Shown here piece after piece: positions 10,815 to 20,049 of a stretch of DNA of 64,000 nucleotides. Within the stretch, counting starts at the first letter, position 1. The number at the start of each line of letters is the position of its first letter. A model generated the notes under the pieces. It saw only the letters and a list, made by a program, of their open reading frames with translations, had not been told where the DNA came from and did not search any database. Source of the stretch: Actinomycetota bacterium (GTDB taxonomy: Bacteria > Actinomycetota > Actinomycetes > Nanopelagicales > Nanopelagicaceae). The stretch is from contig WLPJ01000001.1 of assembly GCA_009698815.1 (NCBI GenBank), forward strand, positions 93,567-157,566, in the 5' to 3' direction. The position numbers and the translations under genes were made by a program.

Positions 10815-11978
10815 ATGAACAAGAAGATCAAAGCTTCTGCTGCCATTGTCGCCGCACTTGCCCTATCACTAGGCGCATTCGCTGCAACATCTGCATCAGC
10901 TGCGACAAAGACTTATACACTCGCATACCAAGGTCCACTTTCCGGTGGAGAAGCATCAACAGGTACCGATGAGCAAAATGGCGTTAAGTATGCAATCAAA
11001 GTTTGGGAAGCTGCTAACCCAGGTATCAAGATCAACCTCGTCTCAGTAGATGATGAAGGAGATCCAGCTGTTGCATCAAAAGTTGCTCCAGGTGTTGGCG
11101 CAAACAAGAAGATCATCGGTCTTGTTGGCCCTGCATACTCAGGTGCAACAATTGCATCATTGCCTTACTACAAGGCAGGTAACCTCACAGTTATCTCACC
11201 ATCAGCAACTCGCGTATCTCTAACAGATCCAAAGAGTCCAACTGTTAAGTCAGATTACGGTCGCCCAATTTTCCACCGCGTCGTAGCAACTGATGACAAG
11301 CAGGGTCCAGCACTTGCGAAGTTTGCAACAAAGGGCATTGCATCAGCCAAGGTCTTCGTTTTCGATGATCAGTCTTCATACGCTGTTCCACTACGTGGAT
11401 ATGTAGAAGCTGCAATCAAGAAGATTTCAACAGCTTCCCTCGTTGGTACTGGAGATTCAGTAATTAACACAACAACTGATTACAGCCCAACAATTGCTAA
11501 GATCAAGACATCTGGTGCAAACGTTGTTATCTACACCGGTTACTACAGCGCAGCTGCAATTTTCATAAAGCAGCTTCGTGACTCAGGATCAACAGCAGTA
11601 TTTGCTGGTGGCGACGGAGTCTTCAACCAGGAGTTTGCAAAGCTTGCTGGTAAGTCAGGAGAAGGCGCCCTTCTAACAGGTGTTGCCGGTCTTGCTGACG
11701 TTGATGCAACGATTGAGGCTGATTTCAAGGCCAAGATTGGTGTTTCATCAGGCGTTTACGCAGTTGAATCAATCGATGCAGCGAACATCTTCCTTTCAGG
11801 TATCAAGAATGGAAAGACAACTCGCGCAGCGATGAATAAGTGGGTAAAGGCCTATAACTTCAAGGGTATTGCTGGAGCGACTATCAAGTTCAACCAACAT
11901 GGCGATATCTCAGAAGGTGGCTTTGCTGGCTTCCTAGTAACAGGCGGAAAGCTTGTTAATAAGGGTCCCGTAGCCTAA
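10815..11978 (+). CDS. livJ: Branched-chain amino-acid ABC transporter substrate-binding protein
   Basis: Signal peptide MNKKIKASAAIVAALALSLGAFAATSASA; periplasmic binding protein type I fold; followed by livHMGF. AGGAAGG precedes ATG 10815. Confidence 0.92.
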   Translation: MNKKIKASAAIVAALALSLGAFAATSASAATKTYTLAYQGPLSGGEASTGTDEQNGVKYAIKVWEAANPGIKINLVSVDDEGDPAVASKVAPGVGANKKIIGLVGPAYSGATIASLPYYKAGNLTVISPSATRVSLTDPKSPTVKSDYGRPIFHRVVATDDKQGPALAKFATKGIASAKVFVFDDQSSYAVPLRGYVEAAIKKISTASLVGTGDSVINTTTDYSPTIAKIKTSGANVVIYTGYYSAAAIFIKQLRDSGSTAVFAGGDGVFNQEFAKLAGKSGEGALLTGVAGLADVDATIEADFKAKIGVSSGVYAVESIDAANIFLSGIKNGKTTRAAMNKWVKAYNFKGIAGATIKFNQHGDISEGGFAGFLVTGGKLVNKGPVA

Positions 11979-11999
11979 CTCTGAAGTAATTGCATGACC

Positions 12000-12047
12000 C
12001 CAACGGGCGTCTTAATTCGCGAGAATTACGGCGCCCGTTGGCTTTTA
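12000..12047 (+). terminator. Intrinsic terminator/attenuator-like hairpin between livJ and livH
   Basis: CCAACGGGCG (12000-12009) pairs with CGCCCGTTGG (12032-12041); inner stem TAATTC-GCGA-GAATTA (GNRA loop); followed by CTTTTAATT. Confidence 0.8.
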
Positions 12048-12143
12048 ATTCATCCAAAATTAAAGTAGATTCCACCTTCTTGATTAGTGGAATTGAGCAA
12101 CAAATAGGCCGCCTAGCAGCCACAATCTTTATAAAGGGGCAAG

Positions 12144-13094
12144 ATGTTTGATGTATTTATCGATCAGTTCTGGCAACTGACGTTTTCTGGTATCTCACTT
12201 GGATTTATCTATGTCTTGATCGCACTTGGCTACACCATGGTTTATGGAGTGCTTCGCATGATCAACTTTGCCAACTCTGAAATTTTTATGTGGGGCACAT
12301 TCGGCGCAATTGTTGCCAGCCGTGACCTCTTTAAATATACACAAACTTCTGATCCTGTAACTGGGCCGAAACTAGTCTTGGTTCTGGTTGTGCAACTCTT
12401 TGCTGCCATGGCCTTTGCTGGTTTAGTCGCTGTACTTGTCGAATTCGTCGCCTATCGTCGGTTGCGCGCTCGTGGCACAAACCGTTTGGCAACTCTGATT
12501 TCTGCAATCGGAATGTCAATAGTGCTCTCTGAAGTTATGCGCCTGCTAACCGCCTCCCGCCCCGTCGGTTCACCACGAATTCTTGAAAAAATTATTTTGA
12601 CTGAAATTTGGGGAGCGCAGATTCGTCTGGATACCTTAATTACTATTCTCGCCGCTGGCGCAATTTTTATTATTCTAGAACGTTTCGTAAAACTCTCTCG
12701 CATGGGTAAAGCAATCCGCGCGGTATCGATGAATGAAGACGCCGCCAAATTGATGGGAATTAATTTAAACCGGGTAATTACCGTGACATTCCTTGTTGGT
12801 GGTCTTGCAACTGGTGCAGCAGCGTTCTTCTACGTAACAGTTTATGAGTACACCAAATTTAATATTGGCTTCACAATGGGTCTGGCCGCCTTTACCGCCG
12901 CAGTACTTGGTGGAATCGGCAATATCCGTGGCGCTTTCTTCGGGGGAATAGCCCTTGGGTTAGCCGAGGTATACGCAGCATCAATTCTTGGAACCCAGTG
13001 GAAATCAGTAACAATATTCATAATTCTCGTTCTCGTACTTCTCTTTAAGCCATCGGGCTTATTCGGAGAAGCTGTCACTCAGACAAGGGCATAA
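12144..13094 (+). CDS. livH: Branched-chain amino-acid ABC transporter permease
   Basis: LivH-like permease: GFIYVLIALGYTMVYGVLRMINFANSEIFMWG; adjacent liv genes. Confidence 0.93.
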   Translation: MFDVFIDQFWQLTFSGISLGFIYVLIALGYTMVYGVLRMINFANSEIFMWGTFGAIVASRDLFKYTQTSDPVTGPKLVLVLVVQLFAAMAFAGLVAVLVEFVAYRRLRARGTNRLATLISAIGMSIVLSEVMRLLTASRPVGSPRILEKIILTEIWGAQIRLDTLITILAAGAIFIILERFVKLSRMGKAIRAVSMNEDAAKLMGINLNRVITVTFLVGGLATGAAAFFYVTVYEYTKFNIGFTMGLAAFTAAVLGGIGNIRGAFFGGIALGLAEVYAASILGTQWKSVTIFIILVLVLLFKPSGLFGEAVTQTRA

Positions 13095-13095
13095 G

Positions 13096-14133
13096 GTGAA
13101 CTTTATGAAAAACTTTAACCTTCGCGACTTCGGAGCAGGTATTTGGGAGCGCGCAAATCGCCCACAGCGCGTGGCAATTGCTATCTCTGCAATTGTTCTA
13201 GCATCACTAATGCCCTTCGCAGGCGGTTCTTTTCTAGCAACTCCTATCGCAGCCTATGACGCAGTACTTGTTTATCCAGTAGCAATTTTCGTACTGATGT
13301 CACTTGGTTTAAACATTGTTGTTGGAAAATCTGGAATGCTCGATCTTGGGTACGTTGCATTCTTTGCAATCGGTGCTTACACAATGGGTTTCCTTGGAAT
13401 GCACACCAGCCTAAATACTTGGGAGATCATGCCGATTGGTATTGGCCTGGCAATGTTGGCCGGGGTTCTACTAGGCATTCCAACGCTTCGTCTGCGCGGT
13501 GACTACTTAGCAATTGTTACCTTGGGCTTTGGTGAAATCATTCGAATTGTTGCGCTAAACGTATCTTGGACAAATGGCCCAAATGGAATTTCAGGAATTC
13601 CTATGCCTCCAGATTTAGGACCAATCAAATTTAGACTTGATGATCAAAAAGGTTTCTATTGGATCGTCCTAGTAATGATTCTGCTAACTATCTGGATGAT
13701 TCGCCGTTTATCTGTTCGCCGCCCGGGACGAGCATGGGAAGCGATTCGCCAGGATGAAGATGCAGCAGAACTCATGGGAGTTCCAACATTTAAATACAAG
13801 ATGTGGTCATTCACACTCGGCGCTGCGGTCGGTGGCGCTGCTGGTGTTCTCTACGGGTCAAAGAACCTTTTCATCGCGCCAGAAATGTTCACGCTAAACG
13901 TCTCAATTCTGATTTTGGCCTGCGTGGTCTTTGGTGGAATCGGAAACATCTGGGGCGTAATTGTGGGCGGTGTCGTCCTGGGCTACCTGCCGGATCGAAT
14001 TCGTTTTATTTCTGATGCGCGATTACTTGTCTTTGGTCTGGTTCTAATCGTGGTTATGAACTTCCGCCCAGATGGACTCTTACCACGTAAGAAGCGCGAA
14101 AAAGCAATCGTAAAGAAAGGGGCTGATGCGTAA
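13096..14133 (+). CDS. livM: Branched-chain amino-acid ABC transporter permease
   Basis: LivM-like: LNIVVGKSGMLDLGYVAFFAIGAYT, LRGDYLAIVTLGFGEIIRI. Confidence 0.93.
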   Translation: MNFMKNFNLRDFGAGIWERANRPQRVAIAISAIVLASLMPFAGGSFLATPIAAYDAVLVYPVAIFVLMSLGLNIVVGKSGMLDLGYVAFFAIGAYTMGFLGMHTSLNTWEIMPIGIGLAMLAGVLLGIPTLRLRGDYLAIVTLGFGEIIRIVALNVSWTNGPNGISGIPMPPDLGPIKFRLDDQKGFYWIVLVMILLTIWMIRRLSVRRPGRAWEAIRQDEDAAELMGVPTFKYKMWSFTLGAAVGGAAGVLYGSKNLFIAPEMFTLNVSILILACVVFGGIGNIWGVIVGGVVLGYLPDRIRFISDARLLVFGLVLIVVMNFRPDGLLPRKKREKAIVKKGADA

Positions 14134-14909
14134 TGTCTAAGACACTACTTAAGCTCGAAAATCTAACTATGAAATTTGGTGGCGTCACCGCACTGGACGA
14201 AGTTAACCTCGAAATTAAAGAGGGCGAAATCCTTGCACTCATTGGACCAAACGGTGCGGGCAAGACAACAGTCTTTAACGTAATCACTGGTGTTTATCAG
14301 GCAACATCGGGATCAATAACATTTGATGGCCGTAACTTGGCAGGTCGCAAACGCTACAAGATTACCGGCCTTGGTATTGCACGTACTTTCCAGAACATTC
14401 GCTTGTTTGGAGATATGACAACTTTAGAGAATGTCATCACCGCAACTGATGTTCATAAGAAGAGTGGACTTGTTGGTGCGCTATTTGGCACACCTCGTTC
14501 ACGTCGTGAGGAACGAGAAAATCGTGCCAAAGCTTTCGAGATTCTGCAATTCATTGGCATTGACGAATACTCAGATCGCCTAGCAAAGAACTTGCCATAC
14601 GGTGTGCAGCGCCGTTTAGAGATCGCCCGCGCAATGGGAACATCACCAAAGTTATTACTACTTGATGAGCCAGCCGCTGGTTTTAATCCACAAGAGAAAG
14701 TGGATTTAGCGGCAACGATCAAGAAGGTTCGCGATGCTGGATACACCATTCTGCTTATCGAGCATGACATGTCGCTCATTATGGGAATCTCAGATCGAGT
14801 TATTGTTCTTGACTTTGGCCAAAAGATCGCTGATGCCAAACCAGCTGAAGTACAAAACGACCCTCGAGTTATCGAGGCTTACTTAGGAGTACCTGCAGAT
14901 GCATCTTGA
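14133..14909 (+). CDS. livG: Branched-chain amino-acid ABC transporter ATP-binding protein
   Basis: Walker A GPNGAGKTT, LLLLDEPAAGFNP Walker B region. Confidence 0.94.
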   Translation: MSKTLLKLENLTMKFGGVTALDEVNLEIKEGEILALIGPNGAGKTTVFNVITGVYQATSGSITFDGRNLAGRKRYKITGLGIARTFQNIRLFGDMTTLENVITATDVHKKSGLVGALFGTPRSRREERENRAKAFEILQFIGIDEYSDRLAKNLPYGVQRRLEIARAMGTSPKLLLLDEPAAGFNPQEKVDLAATIKKVRDAGYTILLIEHDMSLIMGISDRVIVLDFGQKIADAKPAEVQNDPRVIEAYLGVPADAS

Positions 14910-15618
14910 AGTTAAAGATCTACATGTTCACTACGGCAAGATTGAAGCGATTAAGGGCGTCTCAATTGTTGTAAATGAAGGTGAAATCGTCACGCTCATC
15001 GGTGCAAATGGTGCCGGTAAAACAACGATGCTTAAGACCATCTCTGGTCTGCGTCCGGCATCTAGCGGACAGATCATCTTTAACGGGCAAGATATCACTA
15101 GCGTGCCAGCACATAAGCGCGTCGATCTTGGGCTTTCACAAGCTCCTGAAGGTCGCGGAATTTTCCCGGGTATGACAGTTTTGGAAAACCTCGAAATGGG
15201 CAAGTTTCACCGGCATGATCGCAAGAGTGAGATGTCTGAAGATCTGGAAAAGATTTACACACTCTTCCCACGTTTGAAGGAGCGCACGTCTCAAGCAGGT
15301 GGAACTCTTTCAGGTGGAGAACAGCAGATGCTGGCAATTGGTCGCGCGCTTATGGCACGCCCTAAGGTTTTATTGCTGGATGAGCCATCAATGGGACTTG
15401 CTCCGCAGATGATCGCCAATATTTTCCGCATCATTACCGAGATCAACAAGACCGGTGTAACAATTCTTCTAGTTGAGCAGAATGCACAGCAAGCGCTGCA
15501 ACGCGCACACCGTGCATATATTCTTGAAACTGGAAATGTTGTTAAGGAAGCTAAGGCTTCAGATCTTCTTAACGATCCTGCAGTACGCGAGGCATACCTC
15601 GGTACTGGCGCTCACTAG
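14899..15618 (+). CDS. livF: Branched-chain amino-acid ABC transporter ATP-binding protein
   Basis: Walker A GANGAGKTT, LSGGEQQMLAIGRALM, LLLDEPSMGLAP. Confidence 0.94.
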   Translation: MHLEVKDLHVHYGKIEAIKGVSIVVNEGEIVTLIGANGAGKTTMLKTISGLRPASSGQIIFNGQDITSVPAHKRVDLGLSQAPEGRGIFPGMTVLENLEMGKFHRHDRKSEMSEDLEKIYTLFPRLKERTSQAGGTLSGGEQQMLAIGRALMARPKVLLLDEPSMGLAPQMIANIFRIITEINKTGVTILLVEQNAQQALQRAHRAYILETGNVVKEAKASDLLNDPAVREAYLGTGAH

Positions 15619-15625
15619 CTAAATC

Positions 15626-16048
15626 TTATTTATCAGCGAGGATCATGCAGGTTATACGTGCAGTACAAGTACGTTGACCTTGCTCATTGCTGATCACGAT
15701 TTCATAGACGCATAGAGTTCTTCCAAGAGAAACGGCGGTCGCAATGCCAGTTACAAATCCGGATGTAGCCGATTTGTGGTGCGTAGCATTTATATCAACG
15801 CCAACAATGCGGCGATTAGGCCCAGCATGAAGTTGGGTTCCGACAGATCCAAGGGATTCAGCTAAGACAACATTTGCGCCACCGTGTAACAAACCAATCG
15901 GCTGGGTGTTTCCTTCAACTGGCATTCGCCCGACTAAGCGTTCAGGGGAGGCCTCTAAGATTTCGATACCCATCTTTTTATCAAGTGCACCACTGCCACG
16001 TTCGCGGATTAATTCAAGGAAGTTGGGAGTATTTTCTGGTTGCGTCAT
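15626..16048 (-). CDS. Hotdog-fold thioesterase (PaaI/ComA-like)
   Basis: MPVEGNTQPIGLLHGGANVVLAESLGSVG hotdog thioesterase motif. Confidence 0.88.
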   Translation of the reverse strand: MTQPENTPNFLELIRERGSGALDKKMGIEILEASPERLVGRMPVEGNTQPIGLLHGGANVVLAESLGSVGTQLHAGPNRRIVGVDINATHHKSATSGFVTGIATAVSLGRTLCVYEIVISNEQGQRTCTARITCMILADK

Positions 16049-16084
16049 AGTTAGAAATAGTAACTTGTTCCATAGGATGCAGCC

Positions 16085-18682
16085 ATGAGCAAAGGCCGTT
16101 TACTTCTAATTGATGGCCATTCAATGGCATATCGCGCCTTCTTTGCACTCCCGGCCGAAAATTTCACCACCGCACAAGGTCAACACACCAATGCTATTTA
16201 TGGCTTTGCCACGATGCTGATCTCACTATTAAAAGAGGAAAAACCGACGCATGTTGCTGTGGCATTTGATGTCTCGCGAAAGACTTTTCGCACCGATATT
16301 TTCCCAGAGTACAAAGCTAATCGTGCCAAAACACCTGATGAATTCCGTTCGCAGATGTCATTTCTGAACGATTTAGTCACTGGATTTGGGATTAAACAAT
16401 TTGCAATTGATGGATATGAAGCCGATGACTTGATTGCAACCATTACCAAGCGAGCTGAGAAAGATGACATGGAAGTCTTAATCTGCACGGGCGATCGCGA
16501 TAGTTTTCAGTTGGTTACGGATAAAACCACAGTTCTGTATCCAAAGCGGGGCGTCTCAGAAATGGCACGCATGACACCGGCTGCCGTACAGGAAAAGTAC
16601 GGGATGAGTCCAGATCAGTATCCAGATTTTGCAGCGCTGCGTGGCGACCCCAGCGATAATTTGCCTTCTATCCCTGGTGTGGGCGAAAAGACTGCCGCAA
16701 AGTGGGTTGTTGATTATGGATCGTTAAAGGAATTACTCTCAAACGTTGATCAAGTTGGCGGCAAAGTAGGTCAGTCGCTTAGAGATAATATCGATAACGT
16801 AATACGTAATCGCGAGTTGACTCAGTTGGTTCACGATGCCCCCGTAGATCTTGACTTAGCTAATCTGGCATGGTCAGGTGTTATTGAATCTGATCTAACT
16901 AAACTCTTTGAGCAACTAGAGTTTCGAACTTTGAAGGATCGCTTAAAACCAATTTTGAGCGCAGCGTCAGTTACTTCTAAGAAAATTGAAGTTGAGGAGT
17001 TCACGCTCTTCTCACCAGAGATTGCCGGTGGGACTTTAACTTCTAGCGAAATCGAATCCAGGATCGCGACTCACACGGGTGAGATCGCAATAGCTTACGA
17101 GATGCAGGATGCAAAGCTGCATCGCTATGCAGTGGCATTCTCTCCCAGTGATGTCCATTTAATCCATTCATCCGCGATGGGTGCATGGGCACAAGATCTT
17201 TCCATTAAGAAAATCATGCATGATGCGAAAGAACTGGCTCGTCATAACTTATTAGATGGGATCGTATTCGACACCGCACTGGCTGCATACCTAGTTAATC
17301 CTGGAGTTCGAGCTCAAGAACTTAGTGATCTTTTTGAGCGCTGGGGGGATGGCGCAAAAATTGATCTAGCCAACCCTGATCAAGCTTTATTAACAAGCGC
17401 TGCCTCATTATTTAAACTCCGTAAATCTTTAGAGACTGAAATGTCCGACCGTGGTGTTCTAAAACTATTTACAGATCTGGAGCTTCCGATCGCTCAAATT
17501 TTGGCGGTAATGGAACACCGGGGGATAGCAGTTGACCGCAAAGGTCTGGAAAAGTTAGCTACCTATTTTGAAGGAGAAGTGGCGCGCGAGACAAAGGCGG
17601 CGCATCTAGCCGCGGGCCACGAGTTCAATGTCGCCTCACCTAAGCAACTTCAAGTGGTTCTCTTCGATGAGTTGAATCTGCCCAAAACCAAGAAGATTAA
17701 GACTGGTTTTACAACCGATGCCGAAGCCCTTAATTGGTTATTTGAAAAGACCAAACACCCATTACTCGAATCTCTTCTGCGTATTCGCGAGACAAAGAAA
17801 CTTGGTACAACGGTTGAGGGCTTAATCGCCGAAATCGCACTTGATGGCCGCATCCACACTCACTTTGCGCAGACAGTCGCTGCGACGGGACGCTTATCTT
17901 CAGTTGGACCTAACCTACAAAATATTCCAGTACGCACTGAAGAGGGACGCAGTATCCGAAATAACTTTATCGCTGGCAATGGTTATGTTGGATTGCTTAC
18001 TGCCGATTACAGCCAGATTGAAATGCGAATCATGGCGCACTTATCTAGCGATACTGGATTATTAGCAGCTTTCGAAACTGGCGAAGATTTGCATGCCACT
18101 GTTGCTGGTCTTGTTTTTGGCGTTAAATCAAATGAAGTCGATTCCGAAATGCGACGTCAAATCAAAGCGATGTCTTATGGGCTGGCATATGGGCTAAGTT
18201 CTTATGGTTTAGCGTTGCAACTGGATTTATCGCCGCCGGCGGCGCAAGATTTAATGGATAGATATTTTCAACGTTTTGGTGGAATTCGCGATTATTTAAA
18301 GGTCGTTGTTGAAGAAGCCCGAAAAGTTGGCTACACCGAAACCGTAATGGGCCGACGTCGCTACTTGCCTGACTTACTTCACGATAACCGCCAGCGGCGC
18401 GAGATTGCTGAGCGTATGGCGCTAAATGCACCCATCCAAGGATCGGCGGCTGACATCATTAAGCAAGCGATGCTAAATGTGCAGCGCGCGTTAATTGCTG
18501 AATCATTTGAATCTCGCCTGTTGTTACAAGTTCATGATGAACTTATCTTGGAAGTTGTTGCAGGCGAAGAAGATCAACTCACAGAACTTGTACGTCGCGA
18601 GATGGGTGCGGCTTACCCACTAAAAGCGCCGTTAGATGTCAGCGTTGGTATTGGTGTGAGTTGGAATGAAGCTGCGCATTAA
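16085..18682 (+). CDS. polA: DNA polymerase I
   Basis: 5'-3' exonuclease domain (LLIDGHSMAYRAFFALP), family A polymerase motifs (LLTADYSQIEMRIMAHLS, RRQIKAMSYGLAYGLSSYGLA, QVHDELILEV). Confidence 0.97.
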   Translation: MSKGRLLLIDGHSMAYRAFFALPAENFTTAQGQHTNAIYGFATMLISLLKEEKPTHVAVAFDVSRKTFRTDIFPEYKANRAKTPDEFRSQMSFLNDLVTGFGIKQFAIDGYEADDLIATITKRAEKDDMEVLICTGDRDSFQLVTDKTTVLYPKRGVSEMARMTPAAVQEKYGMSPDQYPDFAALRGDPSDNLPSIPGVGEKTAAKWVVDYGSLKELLSNVDQVGGKVGQSLRDNIDNVIRNRELTQLVHDAPVDLDLANLAWSGVIESDLTKLFEQLEFRTLKDRLKPILSAASVTSKKIEVEEFTLFSPEIAGGTLTSSEIESRIATHTGEIAIAYEMQDAKLHRYAVAFSPSDVHLIHSSAMGAWAQDLSIKKIMHDAKELARHNLLDGIVFDTALAAYLVNPGVRAQELSDLFERWGDGAKIDLANPDQALLTSAASLFKLRKSLETEMSDRGVLKLFTDLELPIAQILAVMEHRGIAVDRKGLEKLATYFEGEVARETKAAHLAAGHEFNVASPKQLQVVLFDELNLPKTKKIKTGFTTDAEALNWLFEKTKHPLLESLLRIRETKKLGTTVEGLIAEIALDGRIHTHFAQTVAATGRLSSVGPNLQNIPVRTEEGRSIRNNFIAGNGYVGLLTADYSQIEMRIMAHLSSDTGLLAAFETGEDLHATVAGLVFGVKSNEVDSEMRRQIKAMSYGLAYGLSSYGLALQLDLSPPAAQDLMDRYFQRFGGIRDYLKVVVEEARKVGYTETVMGRRRYLPDLLHDNRQRREIAERMALNAPIQGSAADIIKQAMLNVQRALIAESFESRLLLQVHDELILEVVAGEEDQLTELVRREMGAAYPLKAPLDVSVGIGVSWNEAAH

Positions 18683-18699
18683 CTTTATTTAGCAGGGGG

Positions 18700-19926
18700 C
18701 TACTTCGTGGTTGGGGAGTTGTTAGACATTGCCGCCAGATCTTCTTCGACTGTCGGTATGCGATCTGCCGCAGCCAAACGCTTTCGTCCCAAAGTCAGAA
18801 TGATAAAACCAGAAATAATCGTAAATGTTGTAATCGAGAGTGCAAATCTTGGTGAATAGGTTTCAGCAATCCAGCCACCGGCGGCGGCGCCAATCGACAT
18901 TAACGTTCCCTCAACCGTCCAAATCCAACCCATCATTGCCACGGCAGAACCTTTAGGTCGCACTGCTTCCATAACTTCCCAGTAAAAGACTTGGATGGTT
19001 CCGCCAACTAAACCTAAAACGGCGCCAGCAATTACCATCGACCAACCTGGATAAGTAAAGACAATTGGTATCGAAATAAAAGTCCAAGTTAGATAGGTGA
19101 TCCGCATGGCTTTTAATGCAGATACTCTTCCCGAAACTAAGCCACCGAGTAAACCACCGATAATATTTCCGATCCCCATGGCGGTCAGGATCCATGCCGT
19201 GCGATGCGGGACATCTTCCAAGGTTGCAAAGGCAGGAACTGCCACATCAAATACACCCCAACCAAAACCGATGAAACATCCTTCAATCATGAGTAATTGA
19301 ATTGCCTTATGCCGCCAGAGCGAAATGTGGTTTGGATCTTTCTTCTCAGGTACCCAATCTCGAGAGATGTGCGTCAAGGCAAGTGCGCCACCACCAATTG
19401 CCATTAAGGCTGCAGCAACGTTAAGGGCGCTTCCTGGATGCGATGAAAGGGCGAGTGAAGTAGCAACAATCGGACCAATAACACCTGCAGTGCTCATCAC
19501 TGATGTATCTACTGCGTACGCTGTTCGCAAGCAATCTTCTGGCACAACCATTTTCCAAAGTGGTCTAACAGATAAGTTAATTGGGGGAGCGGTTATTCCC
19601 ATGATAAAAGCTGCTACTAATATTGCGTTCTTATCCTGCATCGTATTTAAGATCAACATCATTGATGTATAGCCGGGGACAAATATGCGCAGAGGCCATT
19701 TCTGTCCGAACCGATCCATCAGAGAACCACGCAAACCTGCAGTGGCCGCACCTGCCAGAGAGTTGATTCCGATCGCTAATCCTGCGACCGCAACAGATCC
19801 AGTTGTTTGCTCAGTTTTAAAGAAGATCGCCAAGGCAACCATTCCGTATGAAACTCGGGCAGGGAAAGATGCCAAAACAAGGACCCACACATTTGGAATC
19901 GCAAATAGTTCTCTGTAACGCTTCAT
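18700..19926 (-). CDS. Major facilitator superfamily transporter
   Basis: About 12 hydrophobic segments; SLMDRFGQKWPLRIFVPGY is an MFS-like loop motif. Confidence 0.85.
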   Translation of the reverse strand: MKRYRELFAIPNVWVLVLASFPARVSYGMVALAIFFKTEQTTGSVAVAGLAIGINSLAGAATAGLRGSLMDRFGQKWPLRIFVPGYTSMMLILNTMQDKNAILVAAFIMGITAPPINLSVRPLWKMVVPEDCLRTAYAVDTSVMSTAGVIGPIVATSLALSSHPGSALNVAAALMAIGGGALALTHISRDWVPEKKDPNHISLWRHKAIQLLMIEGCFIGFGWGVFDVAVPAFATLEDVPHRTAWILTAMGIGNIIGGLLGGLVSGRVSALKAMRITYLTWTFISIPIVFTYPGWSMVIAGAVLGLVGGTIQVFYWEVMEAVRPKGSAVAMMGWIWTVEGTLMSIGAAAGGWIAETYSPRFALSITTFTIISGFIILTLGRKRLAAADRIPTVEEDLAAMSNNSPTTK

Positions 19927-20000
19927 TTGCCGTTAGTTTACGCATGATCAGTTGGCCGATTTGCCCTATTTAGCGCCAGAACCGTACGCTTACGCCCGTT

Positions 20001-20019
20001 CACCAGAATGGTTCTGGTG
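20001..20019 (+). promoter_or_regulatory. Hairpin CACCAGAA-TGG-TTCTGGTG upstream of rpsA
   Basis: Perfect 8-bp inverted repeat, 3-nt loop, 30 nt upstream of the probable TTG start. Confidence 0.6.
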
Positions 20020-20049
20020 CCCTATTACTTTCTATCCCTACGGAGCAAC

